Positions 16,701 through 24,280 of a stretch of DNA of 64,000 bases are shown one piece after another. Made by a program: the position numbers and the translations under genes. Positions within the stretch are counted from its first letter, which is position 1. The number at the start of each line of letters is the position of its first letter. The notes below the pieces were generated by a model. That model was not told the origin of the DNA and searched no databases. It worked only from the letters and a program-made list of their open reading frames with translations. This DNA is from HGM04593 sp045660825 (GTDB lineage: Bacteria; Bacteroidota; Bacteroidia; Bacteroidales; Bacteroidaceae): contig JAZREN010000045.1 of assembly GCA_045660825.1 (NCBI GenBank), positions 124,001 to 188,000 of the forward strand, read 5' to 3'.

Positions 16701-17107
16701 ACCTTCTCGGCAAGTGCATCGGGGTGGGTGACAATGACAAGTCCCTCCCTGCGGCGGCGGTTGACAAGGCGGCTCATGACCTCGGTGCGCAGAATGCGGT
16801 TGGCGTCGTCTTCCTGTCCGTATTTCATTGCACGGCGGAACGATGACGGGAAGAAAAGTACGTTGTTGTCGCCGGTCATCTGCATCATGTCGTGGTAGAA
16901 GTATCCGGCCTCCTCGATGTCGTTCATCACCACAAGCAGTGTCTGTTCAGGAACACGTTGCTTGAGACCGCAGAATGCCATTGCTGCCGAACTTCCCAAT
17001 AATCCCTCGAGGAGAACGCGTTTCTTGCCCCCCTCTTCGCGCAGCTGCATCAGAGCTTCAACTCCGGGATGTGCCGCAAATATATTCTGTATCTCCTTCG
17101 CTTCCAT
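13757..17107 (-). CDS. mfd: Transcription-repair coupling factor Mfd
   Basis: An 1116-residue DNA translocase that removes RNA polymerase stalled at lesions and recruits UvrA. In order: N-terminal UvrB-homology region (about 1-340), the RNA-polymerase-interacting domain beginning near FGIGDYIVHIDHGIGKFGG (about 440), and a RecG-like helicase with Walker A GDVGFGKTEVAIRAAF (about 600), IIDEEQKFGV and TATPIPRTLQFS, then the TRCF C-terminal domain (about 950-1080). Length is normal. The ATG at 17107 is chosen over a TTG at 17137 because the promoter at 17123-17154 overlaps the longer form. Confidence 0.97.
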   Translation of the reverse strand: MEAKEIQNIFAAHPGVEALMQLREEGGKKRVLLEGLLGSSAAMAFCGLKQRVPEQTLLVVMNDIEEAGYFYHDMMQMTGDNNVLFFPSSFRRAMKYGQEDDANRILRTEVMSRLVNRRRREGLVIVTHPDALAEKVASQQQLEEKTLTIAVGDSIGRDEVEKKLAALKFKEVTYVYEPGEFAVRGSLIDIFSFSSEYPYRIDFFGDEVESIRTFTVEDQLSKERTTEATIVPKLNGSQAVAITEFLPKNAILVTKDITFVKGCIEKLNNEGFTLQAKLSDDELPQMPELMTADELERYAKSTKHWELRPQSIGTGTKVKFDTSLQPLFHKDFDLVSQNFKRLLDEGYKLMLLTDDLHQADRLKAIFEERGDEIPFTPIGHTIHEGFCDNTLKIALFTDHQLFGRFHNFRLRSERARNGKAALTIKELKEFGIGDYIVHIDHGIGKFGGLVRIPNGGVTQEAIKLIYKNDDVVFVSIHNLHKISKYRGKEGDAPQVSKLGTGAWERMKERTKNKIKDIARDLIKLYSQRYKEEGFAFSPDSYLQNELEASFIYEDTPDQFKATNEVKQDMERKRPMDRLICGDVGFGKTEVAIRAAFKAATDGKQVAVLVPTTVLAYQHYLTFKERLKDFPCNVQYLSRARSTATTKKVLEEIKEGKVDIVIGTHKLTSKEVKFKDLGLLIIDEEQKFGVAVKEKLRQFKVNVDTLTMTATPIPRTLQFSIMGARDLSIIQTPPPNRYPIHTEIHNFDAEVIKEAINFELSRNGQVFFITNRISGMEELAAMIRRHVPDARVCIGHGQMEPAELERRLYEFINHDHDVLIATSIVENGIDIPNVNTIIINQAQNFGLSDLHQMRGRVGRGKRKAFCYMLTPPRENLNTDARRRLEAIESFSELGSGMSIAMQDLDIRGAGNLLGAEQSGFIADLGYETYQKILAEAVQELKEDEFADILMQEESETAADSYVKECFVESDLELLFPALYVPDSNERILLYRELDSLTDSREIEAFRARMKDRFGAIPKEGEELIRVVTMRHKAQKLGIEKIYLKGGRMNLFLVDTRNERYYTSELFGNIMGYIPTSQFKCKVREGEGRCIITVENVKNVETALAFIEEMQRHIDIIK

Positions 17108-17122
17108 TGGTTCAACAATTGG

Positions 17123-17154
17123 CAAAAATAGCAACAAACTTGGGCAAAGCCAAA
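17123..17154 (-). promoter_or_regulatory. mfd promoter
   Basis: On the minus strand TTTG (complement of 17151-17154), a 20-nt spacer and TATTTTTG (complement of 17123-17130). Full consensus match. The leader to the ATG at 17107 would be under 10 nt. Confidence 0.75.
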
Positions 17155-17304
17155 TAATATCAAGTTTTACTTGAATATTTCACAGCGAGTGCAGCATATT
17201 TTCGAACTTTGTCTCAAAAATAGCAAATAAAATCTATAAATTTCTTAAAAAACCGTATTAATTATTTTATTGTTGTATATTCGCGGTGGATATTTGCATA
17301 AATT

Positions 17305-17721
17305 ATGGAAAACTATATCTACAGGCTTGAAATGAAGGTGCGCGACTATGAGTGCGACATACAGGGAGTGGTGAACAATGCCAACTACCAGCACTATCTT
17401 GAGTATGCGCGTCACGAATTTCTGGAGTATATCGGCGGTAGCTTCTCGCAGATGCACGACGAGGGCTTCGATATGATGGTTTCGAAGATAACCCTTGAGT
17501 ACAAGCGCCCTCTACGTGGCGGCGACAAGTTTGTAGTTTGCATAAACGCGCAACGCAAAGGTGCAAAACTGGTTTTCGTGCAGGATATCTACAATCTTGC
17601 CGATGATGCCTTGGTGCTTAAGGGTGAGGTGGATGTCATTTGCATGAAGAACGGTCGCCTGACACGCGGCGAGGTCTTTGATGGGATGCTCAAGGATTTG
17701 ATTAATGTAAACAATGGTTGA
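17305..17721 (+). CDS. Hot-dog-fold acyl-CoA thioesterase (YbgC/4HBT type)
   Basis: A 138-residue single hot-dog domain. The signature VRDYECDIQGVVNNANYQHY (about 12-31) matches the 4-hydroxybenzoyl-CoA thioesterase/YbgC family, in which the Asp of the D-x-x-G-x-V-x-N motif is catalytic; here Asp19 is present. The enzymes hydrolyse acyl-CoA thioesters in the cytoplasm; chain specificity cannot be read. It is followed immediately by a small membrane-protein gene and then by a CoA-transferase, a neighbourhood that links it to acyl-CoA turnover. Confidence 0.88.
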   Translation: MENYIYRLEMKVRDYECDIQGVVNNANYQHYLEYARHEFLEYIGGSFSQMHDEGFDMMVSKITLEYKRPLRGGDKFVVCINAQRKGAKLVFVQDIYNLADDALVLKGEVDVICMKNGRLTRGEVFDGMLKDLINVNNG

Positions 17722-17723
17722 AT

Positions 17724-18083
17724 ATGGGATCATTAGTTTCTTTGTTGGTGCTTGGCGCCATATATTCGGTTGTCTATGTAGTGAAGAATCTTGGTGGCAA
17801 GGAGGGTGGTAAACCATTCGGGGAGAGCTTCCCTACGATAGATGTGTTGGAACAGGATGCGGAGCCTGCGACACATGTTTCGCAGGTCATTGTACCTGCC
17901 GACACTGTTGGAAAACAAAAACCACGCAATAAGAGTACCGTGCAAACCCAGCATACAACGACCACAACACCTGCAAACAAGGTGGCTGAACCTGCAAGGG
18001 AGGGTCGTCTGGTGAAACTTGGCAGCAAGTCCGAGGCGAAACGTGCGTTCCTTTACTCCGAAATCTTCAACAGAAAGTATTGA
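17724..18083 (+). CDS. Small single-span membrane protein of unknown function
   Basis: A 119-residue protein with one N-terminal hydrophobic segment (about 2-20), then a polar, low-complexity region rich in Thr, Pro, Lys and Gln (about 30-95) and a short basic C-terminus (KLGSKSEAKRAFLYSEIFNRKY, split here: KSEAKRAF and SEIFNRKY). It starts 2 nt after the thioesterase stop and ends 17 nt before the CoA-transferase, so it is almost certainly co-transcribed. I recognise no family. The conserved-looking C-terminal helix may be the functional part; the start ATG 17724 is preferred to the overlapping TTG at 17718. Confidence 0.65.
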   Translation: MGSLVSLLVLGAIYSVVYVVKNLGGKEGGKPFGESFPTIDVLEQDAEPATHVSQVIVPADTVGKQKPRNKSTVQTQHTTTTTPANKVAEPAREGRLVKLGSKSEAKRAFLYSEIFNRKY

Positions 18084-18100
18084 GTGTAAAAACAATTGCT

Positions 18101-19588
18101 ATGAATTATCCTATTTTGACAGCCGCTGAGGCTGCCTGTTACATAAATGACGGTGATGGTGTGGGCATTAGCGGCTTTACACTTTCGGGAACCCCAAAGA
18201 CTGTAATCCCCGAGGTTGCAAAACGTGCCGAGGAGGCTCATGCTGTCGGGAAACCATTCAAGATAAACCTGTATACCGGTGCTTCGACCGGTGATTCAAT
18301 CGACGGTGTGCTTGCGCGTGCCAAGGCGTTGAATTTCCGTGCTCCATTCATCTCGAACCCTACGGTGCGCGATGCTATCAACAATAAGGAGGTGGTATAT
18401 GCCGATCTTCACCTCTCCCTTATGGCGCAGGATTTGCGTTACGGCTATTTGGGAAAGGTTGATGTGGCTATACTCGAGGCCATTGACATAACCCCCGACG
18501 GAAAGGTCTATCTGACAACAGCCGGCGGCATTGGACAGACCGTTGCCAACCTTGCCGACAGAATCATTATCGAGCGCAACACCTATCACCGTACAATGGG
18601 CTTGCACGATGTGTATGAACCGAAGGATCCGCCCTATCGCACCGAGATACCAATATACAAGGCTTCGGATAGGATTGGAAAACCCTATGTTCAGGTCGAT
18701 CCAAAGAAGGTCGTTGGTATTGTTGATGTCTATTTGCCCAACGAACAGGTTGTGTTCAAGGAACTTGATCCTGTTACACGCAAGATTGGTGAGAATGTCG
18801 CAAACTTCATTCTTGGCGACATGAAGCGCGGAATAATCCCTGCAACAGGATTGCCAATCCAGAGTGGTATCGGCAATGTGGCAAATGCAGTGCTCAAGGC
18901 GCTTGAGAATTGTGCCGAGTTGCCTCCGTTGGATCTCTATTCCGAGGTTCTGCAGGATTCTGTCATTGGGCTAATGGAACGTGGCCGCGTGAATGCCGGC
19001 AGTACATGTTCGCTCTCTTTGAGCCAGGAGTGTCTGCAGCACGTATATGATAACCTCGACTTTTTCCGTGACAGGCTCATTCTGCGTCCGTCAGAGATTT
19101 CTAACCACCCCGAGGTGATACGCCGCCTTGGACTGGTAGCCATGAATACAGCCATTGCAGTCGACCTCTATGGTTGCGTTAACTCGTCGCATATCGGTGG
19201 CACGCGTCTGATGAACGGCATTGGTGGTTCGGGCGATTTTGCACGCAATGCATATATTTCGATATTCATGACCCCGTCTACACAGAAGGGTGGTGCCATA
19301 AGTTCCATTGTGCCAATGGTTACACATGCCGACCACACCGAACACGATGTGCGTGTTGTGGCGACAGAATGGGGTGTAGCCGACCTGCGTGGCAAGGGAC
19401 CCGATGAGCGTGCGCGCATTTTGATAGAGAATTGTGCTCACCCCGATTACCGTAACCTGCTTTGGGATTATCTCAAGATTTCAAAGAACGGTCACGTATC
19501 GCACAATGTGGCGGCGGCTCTTGCGCTCAACACTGCGTATGAGCGTGAGGGTGATATGAGGAAAATTGATTGGAGCAGATATCTATGA
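18101..19588 (+). CDS. Acetyl-CoA hydrolase/transferase (succinyl-CoA:acetate CoA-transferase type)
   Basis: A 495-residue class I CoA-transferase. Typical features are the N-terminal oxyanion-hole region GDGVGISGFTLSGTPKTV (about 17-34), the catalytic Glu282 in YSEVLQDSVI, and the CoA-binding GIGGSGDFARNAYISIF (about 370). Enzymes of this family move CoA between succinate, acetate and propionate and, in succinate- and propionate-forming Bacteroidales, release succinate or acetate with energy conservation. I start at ATG 18101 (MNYPILTA). It follows the thioesterase and the small membrane protein, and its stop overlaps the next start (ATGA). Confidence 0.9.
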   Translation: MNYPILTAAEAACYINDGDGVGISGFTLSGTPKTVIPEVAKRAEEAHAVGKPFKINLYTGASTGDSIDGVLARAKALNFRAPFISNPTVRDAINNKEVVYADLHLSLMAQDLRYGYLGKVDVAILEAIDITPDGKVYLTTAGGIGQTVANLADRIIIERNTYHRTMGLHDVYEPKDPPYRTEIPIYKASDRIGKPYVQVDPKKVVGIVDVYLPNEQVVFKELDPVTRKIGENVANFILGDMKRGIIPATGLPIQSGIGNVANAVLKALENCAELPPLDLYSEVLQDSVIGLMERGRVNAGSTCSLSLSQECLQHVYDNLDFFRDRLILRPSEISNHPEVIRRLGLVAMNTAIAVDLYGCVNSSHIGGTRLMNGIGGSGDFARNAYISIFMTPSTQKGGAISSIVPMVTHADHTEHDVRVVATEWGVADLRGKGPDERARILIENCAHPDYRNLLWDYLKISKNGHVSHNVAAALALNTAYEREGDMRKIDWSRYL

Positions 19589-20121
19589 ACAGGAAAAAAC
19601 TTGTAACAGAGATGGGGCGCATTGACCGTGATGCGTTTGTGCAAGCCGAGAAACTTCCATTGGTAGTGGTGCTCGATAATGTGCGTAGCCTGCATAACGT
19701 AGGTTCGGTATTCCGTACAAGTGACGCCTTCCGCGTGGAACGTATTATGCTTTGTGGTATAACGGCAACACCCCCAAGTGCCGAGATTCACAAGACGGCT
19801 CTTGGTGCCGAGGATGTTGTCGAGTGGCAATACTTTGAGTCTACAGTTGATGCTGTCGCGGCATTGCGCGGTGAGGGCTGTAAGATATACTCAATTGAGC
19901 AGTGCCAAGGCAGTATTGCGCTTCAGGATTTTGAGACTGTACCGGGAGAACGATATGCCGTAGTGCTTGGCAATGAGGTGAAGGGTGTGCAACAGGTTGT
20001 TGTAGATGCTTCGGACGGCGCAATAGAAATACCGCAGTTCGGCACGAAGCATTCGCTTAACGTGTCAGTTACTGCAGGAATGGTAATTTGGGAATTTGCA
20101 AATAAACTGGGACTCGTTTAG
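19585..20121 (+). CDS. TrmH/SpoU-family RNA 2'-O-methyltransferase
   Basis: A 178-residue SPOUT methyltransferase. The three family motifs are present: VVLDNVRSLHNVGSVFRTSD (about 33-52, with the conserved Asn and Arg), YAVVLGNEVKGV (about 128-139) and IEIPQFGTKHSLNVSVTAG (about 149-167), which form the trefoil-knot SAM site. It lacks the extra N-terminal domain of rRNA-modifying members, so a tRNA target is more likely, but this is not certain. ATG 19585 overlaps the CoA-transferase stop by 4 nt (ATGA). A heptad repeat begins within 16 nt of its stop. Confidence 0.9.
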   Translation: MNRKKLVTEMGRIDRDAFVQAEKLPLVVVLDNVRSLHNVGSVFRTSDAFRVERIMLCGITATPPSAEIHKTALGAEDVVEWQYFESTVDAVAALRGEGCKIYSIEQCQGSIALQDFETVPGERYAVVLGNEVKGVQQVVVDASDGAIEIPQFGTKHSLNVSVTAGMVIWEFANKLGLV

Positions 20122-20136
20122 ATGATGGGAAAGGGG

Positions 20137-20178
20137 AAGGTGAAAACGGAAAGGTGAAATCTGAAATGTGACAGCGAA
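20137..20178 (+). repeat. Heptanucleotide repeat (copy 1), downstream of the TrmH-type gene
   Basis: Six consecutive 7-nt units with consensus AAnnTGA: AAGGTGA, AAACGGA, AAGGTGA, AATCTGA, AATGTGA, CAGCGAA. Purine-rich on the coding strand of the gene it follows. Confidence 0.8.
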
Positions 20179-20230
20179 TGCAACCGGGGGCAAGCGTACG
20201 GGAGCGGTTGAACATTAATAGCTTGAAATG

Positions 20231-20260
20231 TAAAAAGCGGCAAGGATTTGTCGCTTTTTA
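20231..20260. terminator. Hairpin terminator between converging genes
   Basis: A 9-bp stem (20231-20239 with 20252-20260, TAAAAAGCG/CGCTTTTTA) with a 12-nt loop; A-run and T-run arms allow use from both sides. Confidence 0.75.
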
Positions 20261-20292
20261 CTATACTTGGCAGTTTAAAACTTAGCTCGCAA

Positions 20293-20330
20293 GTTTTCAC
20301 TTTTCCGTTTTCACCTTTTCTCTTTCCCCT
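20293..20330 (-). repeat. Heptanucleotide repeat (copy 2), downstream of the minus-strand hypothetical
   Basis: On the minus strand, starting a few bases after the stop codon at 20333, 7-nt units run AAGGTGA, AAACGGA, AAAGTGA. A 23-nt stretch matches copy 1 with one difference, in inverted orientation, so the two copies flank the terminator as arms of a larger inverted repeat. Confidence 0.8.
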
Positions 20331-20332
20331 TG

Positions 20333-20704
20333 TTATTCCGGGTTGTTCTTGTAGTATTCGTTCCACTCTTCCAGTACCTTCTGCCAATCAACGACTTCAC
20401 CGTCTGCAATGGCTTCGGCCTGTTGTACGGCTTCATCGTGGAGCTTCTTCTCGGCATGTCGCAGTTTCATGGCTTCTATTGTGGCATCATCAAGCACGTG
20501 TATGCGCCCGCGACGCAAGCACTCGTCAAGGTCGGCCGGGCCAAATGCCTGGCCTTGAATGTTGAAATCGGATATGTTGAACTCAAAAACAGTGCGCAAG
20601 GTGTGGCGTACCATCTTCTGCTGTGCACGGTTGCCTCGCATTTTGCTGCCAAGCAACTTGCGTATGACGTCATACTCCTTTTGCGAAAATTTCTTTCTTC
20701 CCAT
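20333..20704 (-). CDS. Conserved hypothetical protein, small and charged
   Basis: A 123-residue cytoplasmic protein, strongly charged and helical, starting MGRKKFSQKEYD and ending in an acidic WQKVLEEWNEYYKNNPE. There is no signal peptide or membrane segment. The stretch RHTLRTVFEFNISDFN (about 38-53) looks like the ordered core. I recognise no family and do not propose a function. The start at 20704 is chosen over one seven codons upstream because it gives a typical N-terminus. It is monocistronic and convergent with the TrmH-type gene. Confidence 0.65.
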   Translation of the reverse strand: MGRKKFSQKEYDVIRKLLGSKMRGNRAQQKMVRHTLRTVFEFNISDFNIQGQAFGPADLDECLRRGRIHVLDDATIEAMKLRHAEKKLHDEAVQQAEAIADGEVVDWQKVLEEWNEYYKNNPE

Positions 20705-20867
20705 TTTGAAATGTTTGTTTTGCACTTGTAAAAGTAGTTGTTTTTTGTCAAACAGGCAATAGGCGGTTCACCGTTTTTGGCTGATTTATGCCATTTGGAC
20801 AACTCGGGCATTTATATACAATCACGTTAAATATTACGTTTATAGTATATTATATATAAAAAAAACG

Positions 20868-20875
20868 TAACTTTG
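20868..20875 (+). promoter_or_regulatory. Probable -7 element of the ABC exporter operon
   Basis: TAACTTTG, an exact TAnnTTTG match 46 nt before the ATG at 20922, in a very AT-rich stretch. No good -33 element at the right spacing. Confidence 0.5.
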
Positions 20876-20921
20876 TCAGGAAATATGCTTTTACCTCACT
20901 CTGTAAACAAAAAACTCATAT

Positions 20922-22763
20922 ATGAAGGAATTCTTTAAAGTCCTGAGAAGGTTCGTCCCTCCCTACAAGAAATATTTGATACTGTCAGTGGTGTTTACCC
21001 TGTTGTCGGCAGTGTTGAATGTCTTTTCTTTTATGTTGCTTATTCCCATACTTCAGATTCTGTTCAAGGTTACAGAGCCCGTGGAGGTGGATTTCATAGC
21101 GTGGAGTGCTATGGATTCGGACAATGCGAAGGAGGTGCTGATGAACAACCTGCAATACTATATGAATGATTTTGTGGCAGATCATGGCGAGTCGCTTATG
21201 TTGCTGTTGCTTGGCGTGTTCCTCATCTTCATGACTTTGTTGAAGACTGCCAGCTACTTTGCATCGTCGGCCGCTATAATCCCTTTGCGCACGGGTCTTG
21301 TACGCGACTTGCGTTCAATGATGTATGACAAAGTGGTTTCGTTGCCGTTGAGCTTCTTCTCAAAAGAGAAAAAGGGTGATATAATTGCCCGCATGACGGG
21401 TGATGTTGTCGAGGTTGAGAACTCTATTGTCACCTCTCTTGATATGCTCATCAAGAACCCGATATTCATTGTAATATATTTTACAACACTGCTATATGTG
21501 AGCTGGGAGCTAACCCTTTTCACAATTTGCGTGATGCCTGTTCTTGGTTGGATAATGGGTGCCATCGGACGTAAGTTGAAAGCAAAGTCGCTTGTGGCAC
21601 AGCAGAAACTTGGCGAAACGACATCGCAGATGGAGGAGACCATTGGCGGATTACGTGTCGTGAAGGCGTTCGTTGCCGAGAAGAAGATGTCGGGACGTTT
21701 CTTGAAATGCTGTAATGAGTTGCGTGGCTCGGTGATGCGTGTTGCAATGCGTCAGGCGTTGGCACACCCGGTGAGTGAATTTCTGGGAACATGTATCATT
21801 GTCATTGTGCTGTGGTTCGGAGGTACGCTTATCCTGAGTGAAAACTCCATGATTTCTGCACCATCCTTCATATACTACCTGACAATGCTCTATAGTATCA
21901 TAAATCCGTTGAAGGAACTTTCGAAAGCTTCGTATTCTATACCCCGTGGTTTAGCTTCAATGGAGCGTGTCGATGCAATTCTTAAAGCCGAGAACCCTAT
22001 AACAGATGGTGTGAAAGGCGTTGAACTTTCCGATGTGAATGAGGGTGTCGAGTACAAGAACATAACTTTCTCGTACGATGGTGAACGCACAATCCTTAAA
22101 AACATAAATCTCAAGATTGAGAAGGGCAAGACTGTTGCGCTCGTTGGACAGTCGGGTAGTGGAAAATCCACGATGGTTGATCTTGTTCCGCGTTACTACG
22201 ATGTGTTGCAAGGCGAGATTTGTATCGATGGTGTGAATGTCAAGGATATGAAAGTCAAGTCGTTGCGTGCGCTCATTGGCAATGTCAATCAGGAGGCAAT
22301 CCTTTTCAATGACACCTTCTACAACAACATTACATTCGGTGTGGAGAGTGCTACAATGGAGCAGGTGATTGAGGCTGCTAAGATTGCGAACGCACACGAT
22401 TTCATCATGGCAACCGAAAACGGTTACGATACTTGCGTGGGCGACAGGGGGTGTCTGTTGTCGGGTGGTCAGCGTCAGCGCATAAGCATTGCACGTGCAA
22501 TACTCAAAAATCCGCCTATATTGATACTTGATGAGGCTACATCGGCGCTCGATACCGAGAGCGAGCGCCTGGTACAGGAGGCACTTGAACGTTTGATGAA
22601 GACACGTACCACCATTGCCATCGCACATCGTCTGTCGACCATAAAGAATGCCGACGAGATATGTGTAATGCGTGACGGCGAAATTGTGGAGCGTGGCAAA
22701 CACGAGGAACTGTTGAAACAGAATGGCCTGTACAAGCGCCTTAACGACATGCAGACATTATAG
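20922..22763 (+). CDS. ABC exporter, fused membrane and ATPase domains (MsbA-like)
   Basis: A 613-residue type IV ABC half-transporter. Six membrane segments lie in about 1-330, with a long first periplasmic loop (about 50-85). The ATPase domain follows with Walker A GQSGSGKST (about 410), signature LSGGQRQRISIARA (about 515), Walker B ILILDEATSALD and the H-loop IAHRLSTIKNADEI. It acts as a homodimer or heterodimer at the inner membrane. The closest general type is MsbA-like lipid exporters, but substrate cannot be inferred from sequence. It is followed after 3 nt by the LOG gene and then by the PfkB kinase. Confidence 0.88.
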   Translation: MKEFFKVLRRFVPPYKKYLILSVVFTLLSAVLNVFSFMLLIPILQILFKVTEPVEVDFIAWSAMDSDNAKEVLMNNLQYYMNDFVADHGESLMLLLLGVFLIFMTLLKTASYFASSAAIIPLRTGLVRDLRSMMYDKVVSLPLSFFSKEKKGDIIARMTGDVVEVENSIVTSLDMLIKNPIFIVIYFTTLLYVSWELTLFTICVMPVLGWIMGAIGRKLKAKSLVAQQKLGETTSQMEETIGGLRVVKAFVAEKKMSGRFLKCCNELRGSVMRVAMRQALAHPVSEFLGTCIIVIVLWFGGTLILSENSMISAPSFIYYLTMLYSIINPLKELSKASYSIPRGLASMERVDAILKAENPITDGVKGVELSDVNEGVEYKNITFSYDGERTILKNINLKIEKGKTVALVGQSGSGKSTMVDLVPRYYDVLQGEICIDGVNVKDMKVKSLRALIGNVNQEAILFNDTFYNNITFGVESATMEQVIEAAKIANAHDFIMATENGYDTCVGDRGCLLSGGQRQRISIARAILKNPPILILDEATSALDTESERLVQEALERLMKTRTTIAIAHRLSTIKNADEICVMRDGEIVERGKHEELLKQNGLYKRLNDMQTL

Positions 22764-22766
22764 AAT

Positions 22767-23306
22767 ATGAAGAACGTAGCAATATTTTGTGCCGCATCGG
22801 AGAATATAGCTCCAGGGTATTTTGAGACGGCAACCGAGGTGGGTGCCATGTTGGGTCGCCTGGGTGCGACAATGGTTTATGGCGGAGCGCGTTTCGGGCT
22901 CATGGAGGCAACAGCAAAGGCTGCAAAGGCTGCCGGTGCGCGTGTTGTAGGTGTGGTGCCCGATATACTTGTAGAGCGCGACCGTGTGAGCCGTTTGCCC
23001 GATGAGCTGGTTCCATGCCGTAATTTGAGCGAGCGAAAGGATATTATGCTCCAGCGTAGTGACATTCTTGTGGCACTGCCAGGTGGTGTGGGTACTCTTG
23101 ACGAGATTTTTCACGTCATGGCTGCCGCAACAATAGGTTATCACAGCAAATGCGTGGTGCTGTATAATGTGAACGGATTCTGGAGTTCTTTGAATGCGAC
23201 GCTTGAAGAGATGCTGCAGGCGGGCTTTGTGCGTGGTGAGTTTGAAAAATATCTGGTTGTGGCAAACAACATTACAGAACTTGAGGAAATAATAAAGAGA
23301 AAATAA
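22767..23306 (+). CDS. LOG-family nucleoside 5'-monophosphate phosphoribohydrolase
   Basis: A 179-residue Rossmann-like protein with the family motif PGGVGTLDE (about 110-118) and an N-terminal glycine-rich segment MVYGGARFGLM. Members of this TIGR00730/LOG family cleave AMP or cytokinin riboside monophosphates into base and ribose 5-phosphate; many were once annotated as lysine decarboxylase-like, which lacks support. The motif Glu and the Arg residues needed for the reaction are present. Only 3 nt separate it from the ABC gene and 6 nt from the next, so it is in the same operon. Physiological substrate is not evident. Confidence 0.87.
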   Translation: MKNVAIFCAASENIAPGYFETATEVGAMLGRLGATMVYGGARFGLMEATAKAAKAAGARVVGVVPDILVERDRVSRLPDELVPCRNLSERKDIMLQRSDILVALPGGVGTLDEIFHVMAAATIGYHSKCVVLYNVNGFWSSLNATLEEMLQAGFVRGEFEKYLVVANNITELEEIIKRK

Positions 23307-23312
23307 GATAAG

Positions 23313-24239
23313 ATGGCGAAAGTAATAGGAATTGGAGAAACAGTTTTTGATATATTGTTCAAGAACAATGTGCCGGTGAACGCAGTGCCCGGTGGTTCTG
23401 TGTATAACTGTATAATCTCTTTGGGTAGATGCGGAGTGCAGGCGGAGTTCATCAGTGAGGTGGGTGATGACCGCATTGGAAATATCATCCTTGAACATCT
23501 GCGCGACAATAATGTCGGTTCATCTGCTGTGTGCTGTTTTTCCGGTGGCAAGTCACCTCTTGCTCTGGCTTTCCTCAATGATAACAATGACGCCGAGTAC
23601 CTGTTCTACAAAGACTATCCCAATAACCGTCTCGAGGTGGAGTTCCCTGAAATCAAAGAGGGTGACATTGTAGTCTATGGCTCATATTTTGTGCTGAATC
23701 CCGTGTTGCGCAATAAGACAAAAGCATTCCTTGAGTATGCGCATGAGCAGGGGGCGGTGCTCTTCTACGATATAAACTTCAGAAAGAATCATGTAAACGA
23801 GCGCATAAAGCTTGCCGAGGCACTTATCGAGAACCTTGAACTTGCCGACATTGTGCGCGGCTCGGCCGATGATTTCAGATATCTCTACGAGATGGATGAT
23901 GCCGAGAAGATATACAACCAGAAGATAAAGTTCTATTGTCCCAACTTTATTTTCACCAATGGCGGCGGTGATGTAAAATTCTTTGCACGTGGCGTGAAAG
24001 CTGTGTATCCTGTGAGGCAGGTTGATGTTGTGAGCACTGTGGGTGCCGGAGACAATTTCAATGCAGGTGTACTTTATGGCCTTGTCAAGGGTGAGGTTAC
24101 GCGCGAGAAACTGGCGCAGCTAACAGCCGCAGAGTGGGATTCCATAATGTCAAACGGATTGGATTTCAGTGCACATGCCTGCACACTGATAGAGAACTAC
24201 GTGGACAAGGAGTGGGCGAAAAATTATATAAAAGGGTGA
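23313..24239 (+). CDS. PfkB-family carbohydrate kinase
   Basis: A 308-residue ribokinase-fold enzyme. The N-terminal sugar-binding signature GETVFDILF...PGGSVYNCIISLGRCG (about 6-36) and the C-terminal anion-hole motif VGAGDNFNAGVLYGL (about 243-257, catalytic Asp in GAGD) are intact. It phosphorylates a sugar or nucleoside with ATP in the cytoplasm; similar Bacteroidales proteins are called fructokinase, but specificity is not certain. It is the third gene of the ABC-LOG-PfkB unit. Position next to a LOG enzyme, which releases ribose 5-phosphate, hints at nucleoside or ribose salvage, as inference only. Confidence 0.85.
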   Translation: MAKVIGIGETVFDILFKNNVPVNAVPGGSVYNCIISLGRCGVQAEFISEVGDDRIGNIILEHLRDNNVGSSAVCCFSGGKSPLALAFLNDNNDAEYLFYKDYPNNRLEVEFPEIKEGDIVVYGSYFVLNPVLRNKTKAFLEYAHEQGAVLFYDINFRKNHVNERIKLAEALIENLELADIVRGSADDFRYLYEMDDAEKIYNQKIKFYCPNFIFTNGGGDVKFFARGVKAVYPVRQVDVVSTVGAGDNFNAGVLYGLVKGEVTREKLAQLTAAEWDSIMSNGLDFSAHACTLIENYVDKEWAKNYIKG

Positions 24240-24280
24240 TTGTAGCAACAACTCCCGCTAATGCTTTAAAATACATTACT

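Noticed and set aside
21957..22703. A 248-codon open frame on the minus strand opposite the ABC exporter ATPase domain
   Set aside because: Antisense shadow of conserved Walker and signature motifs on the plus strand; no start or promoter support.
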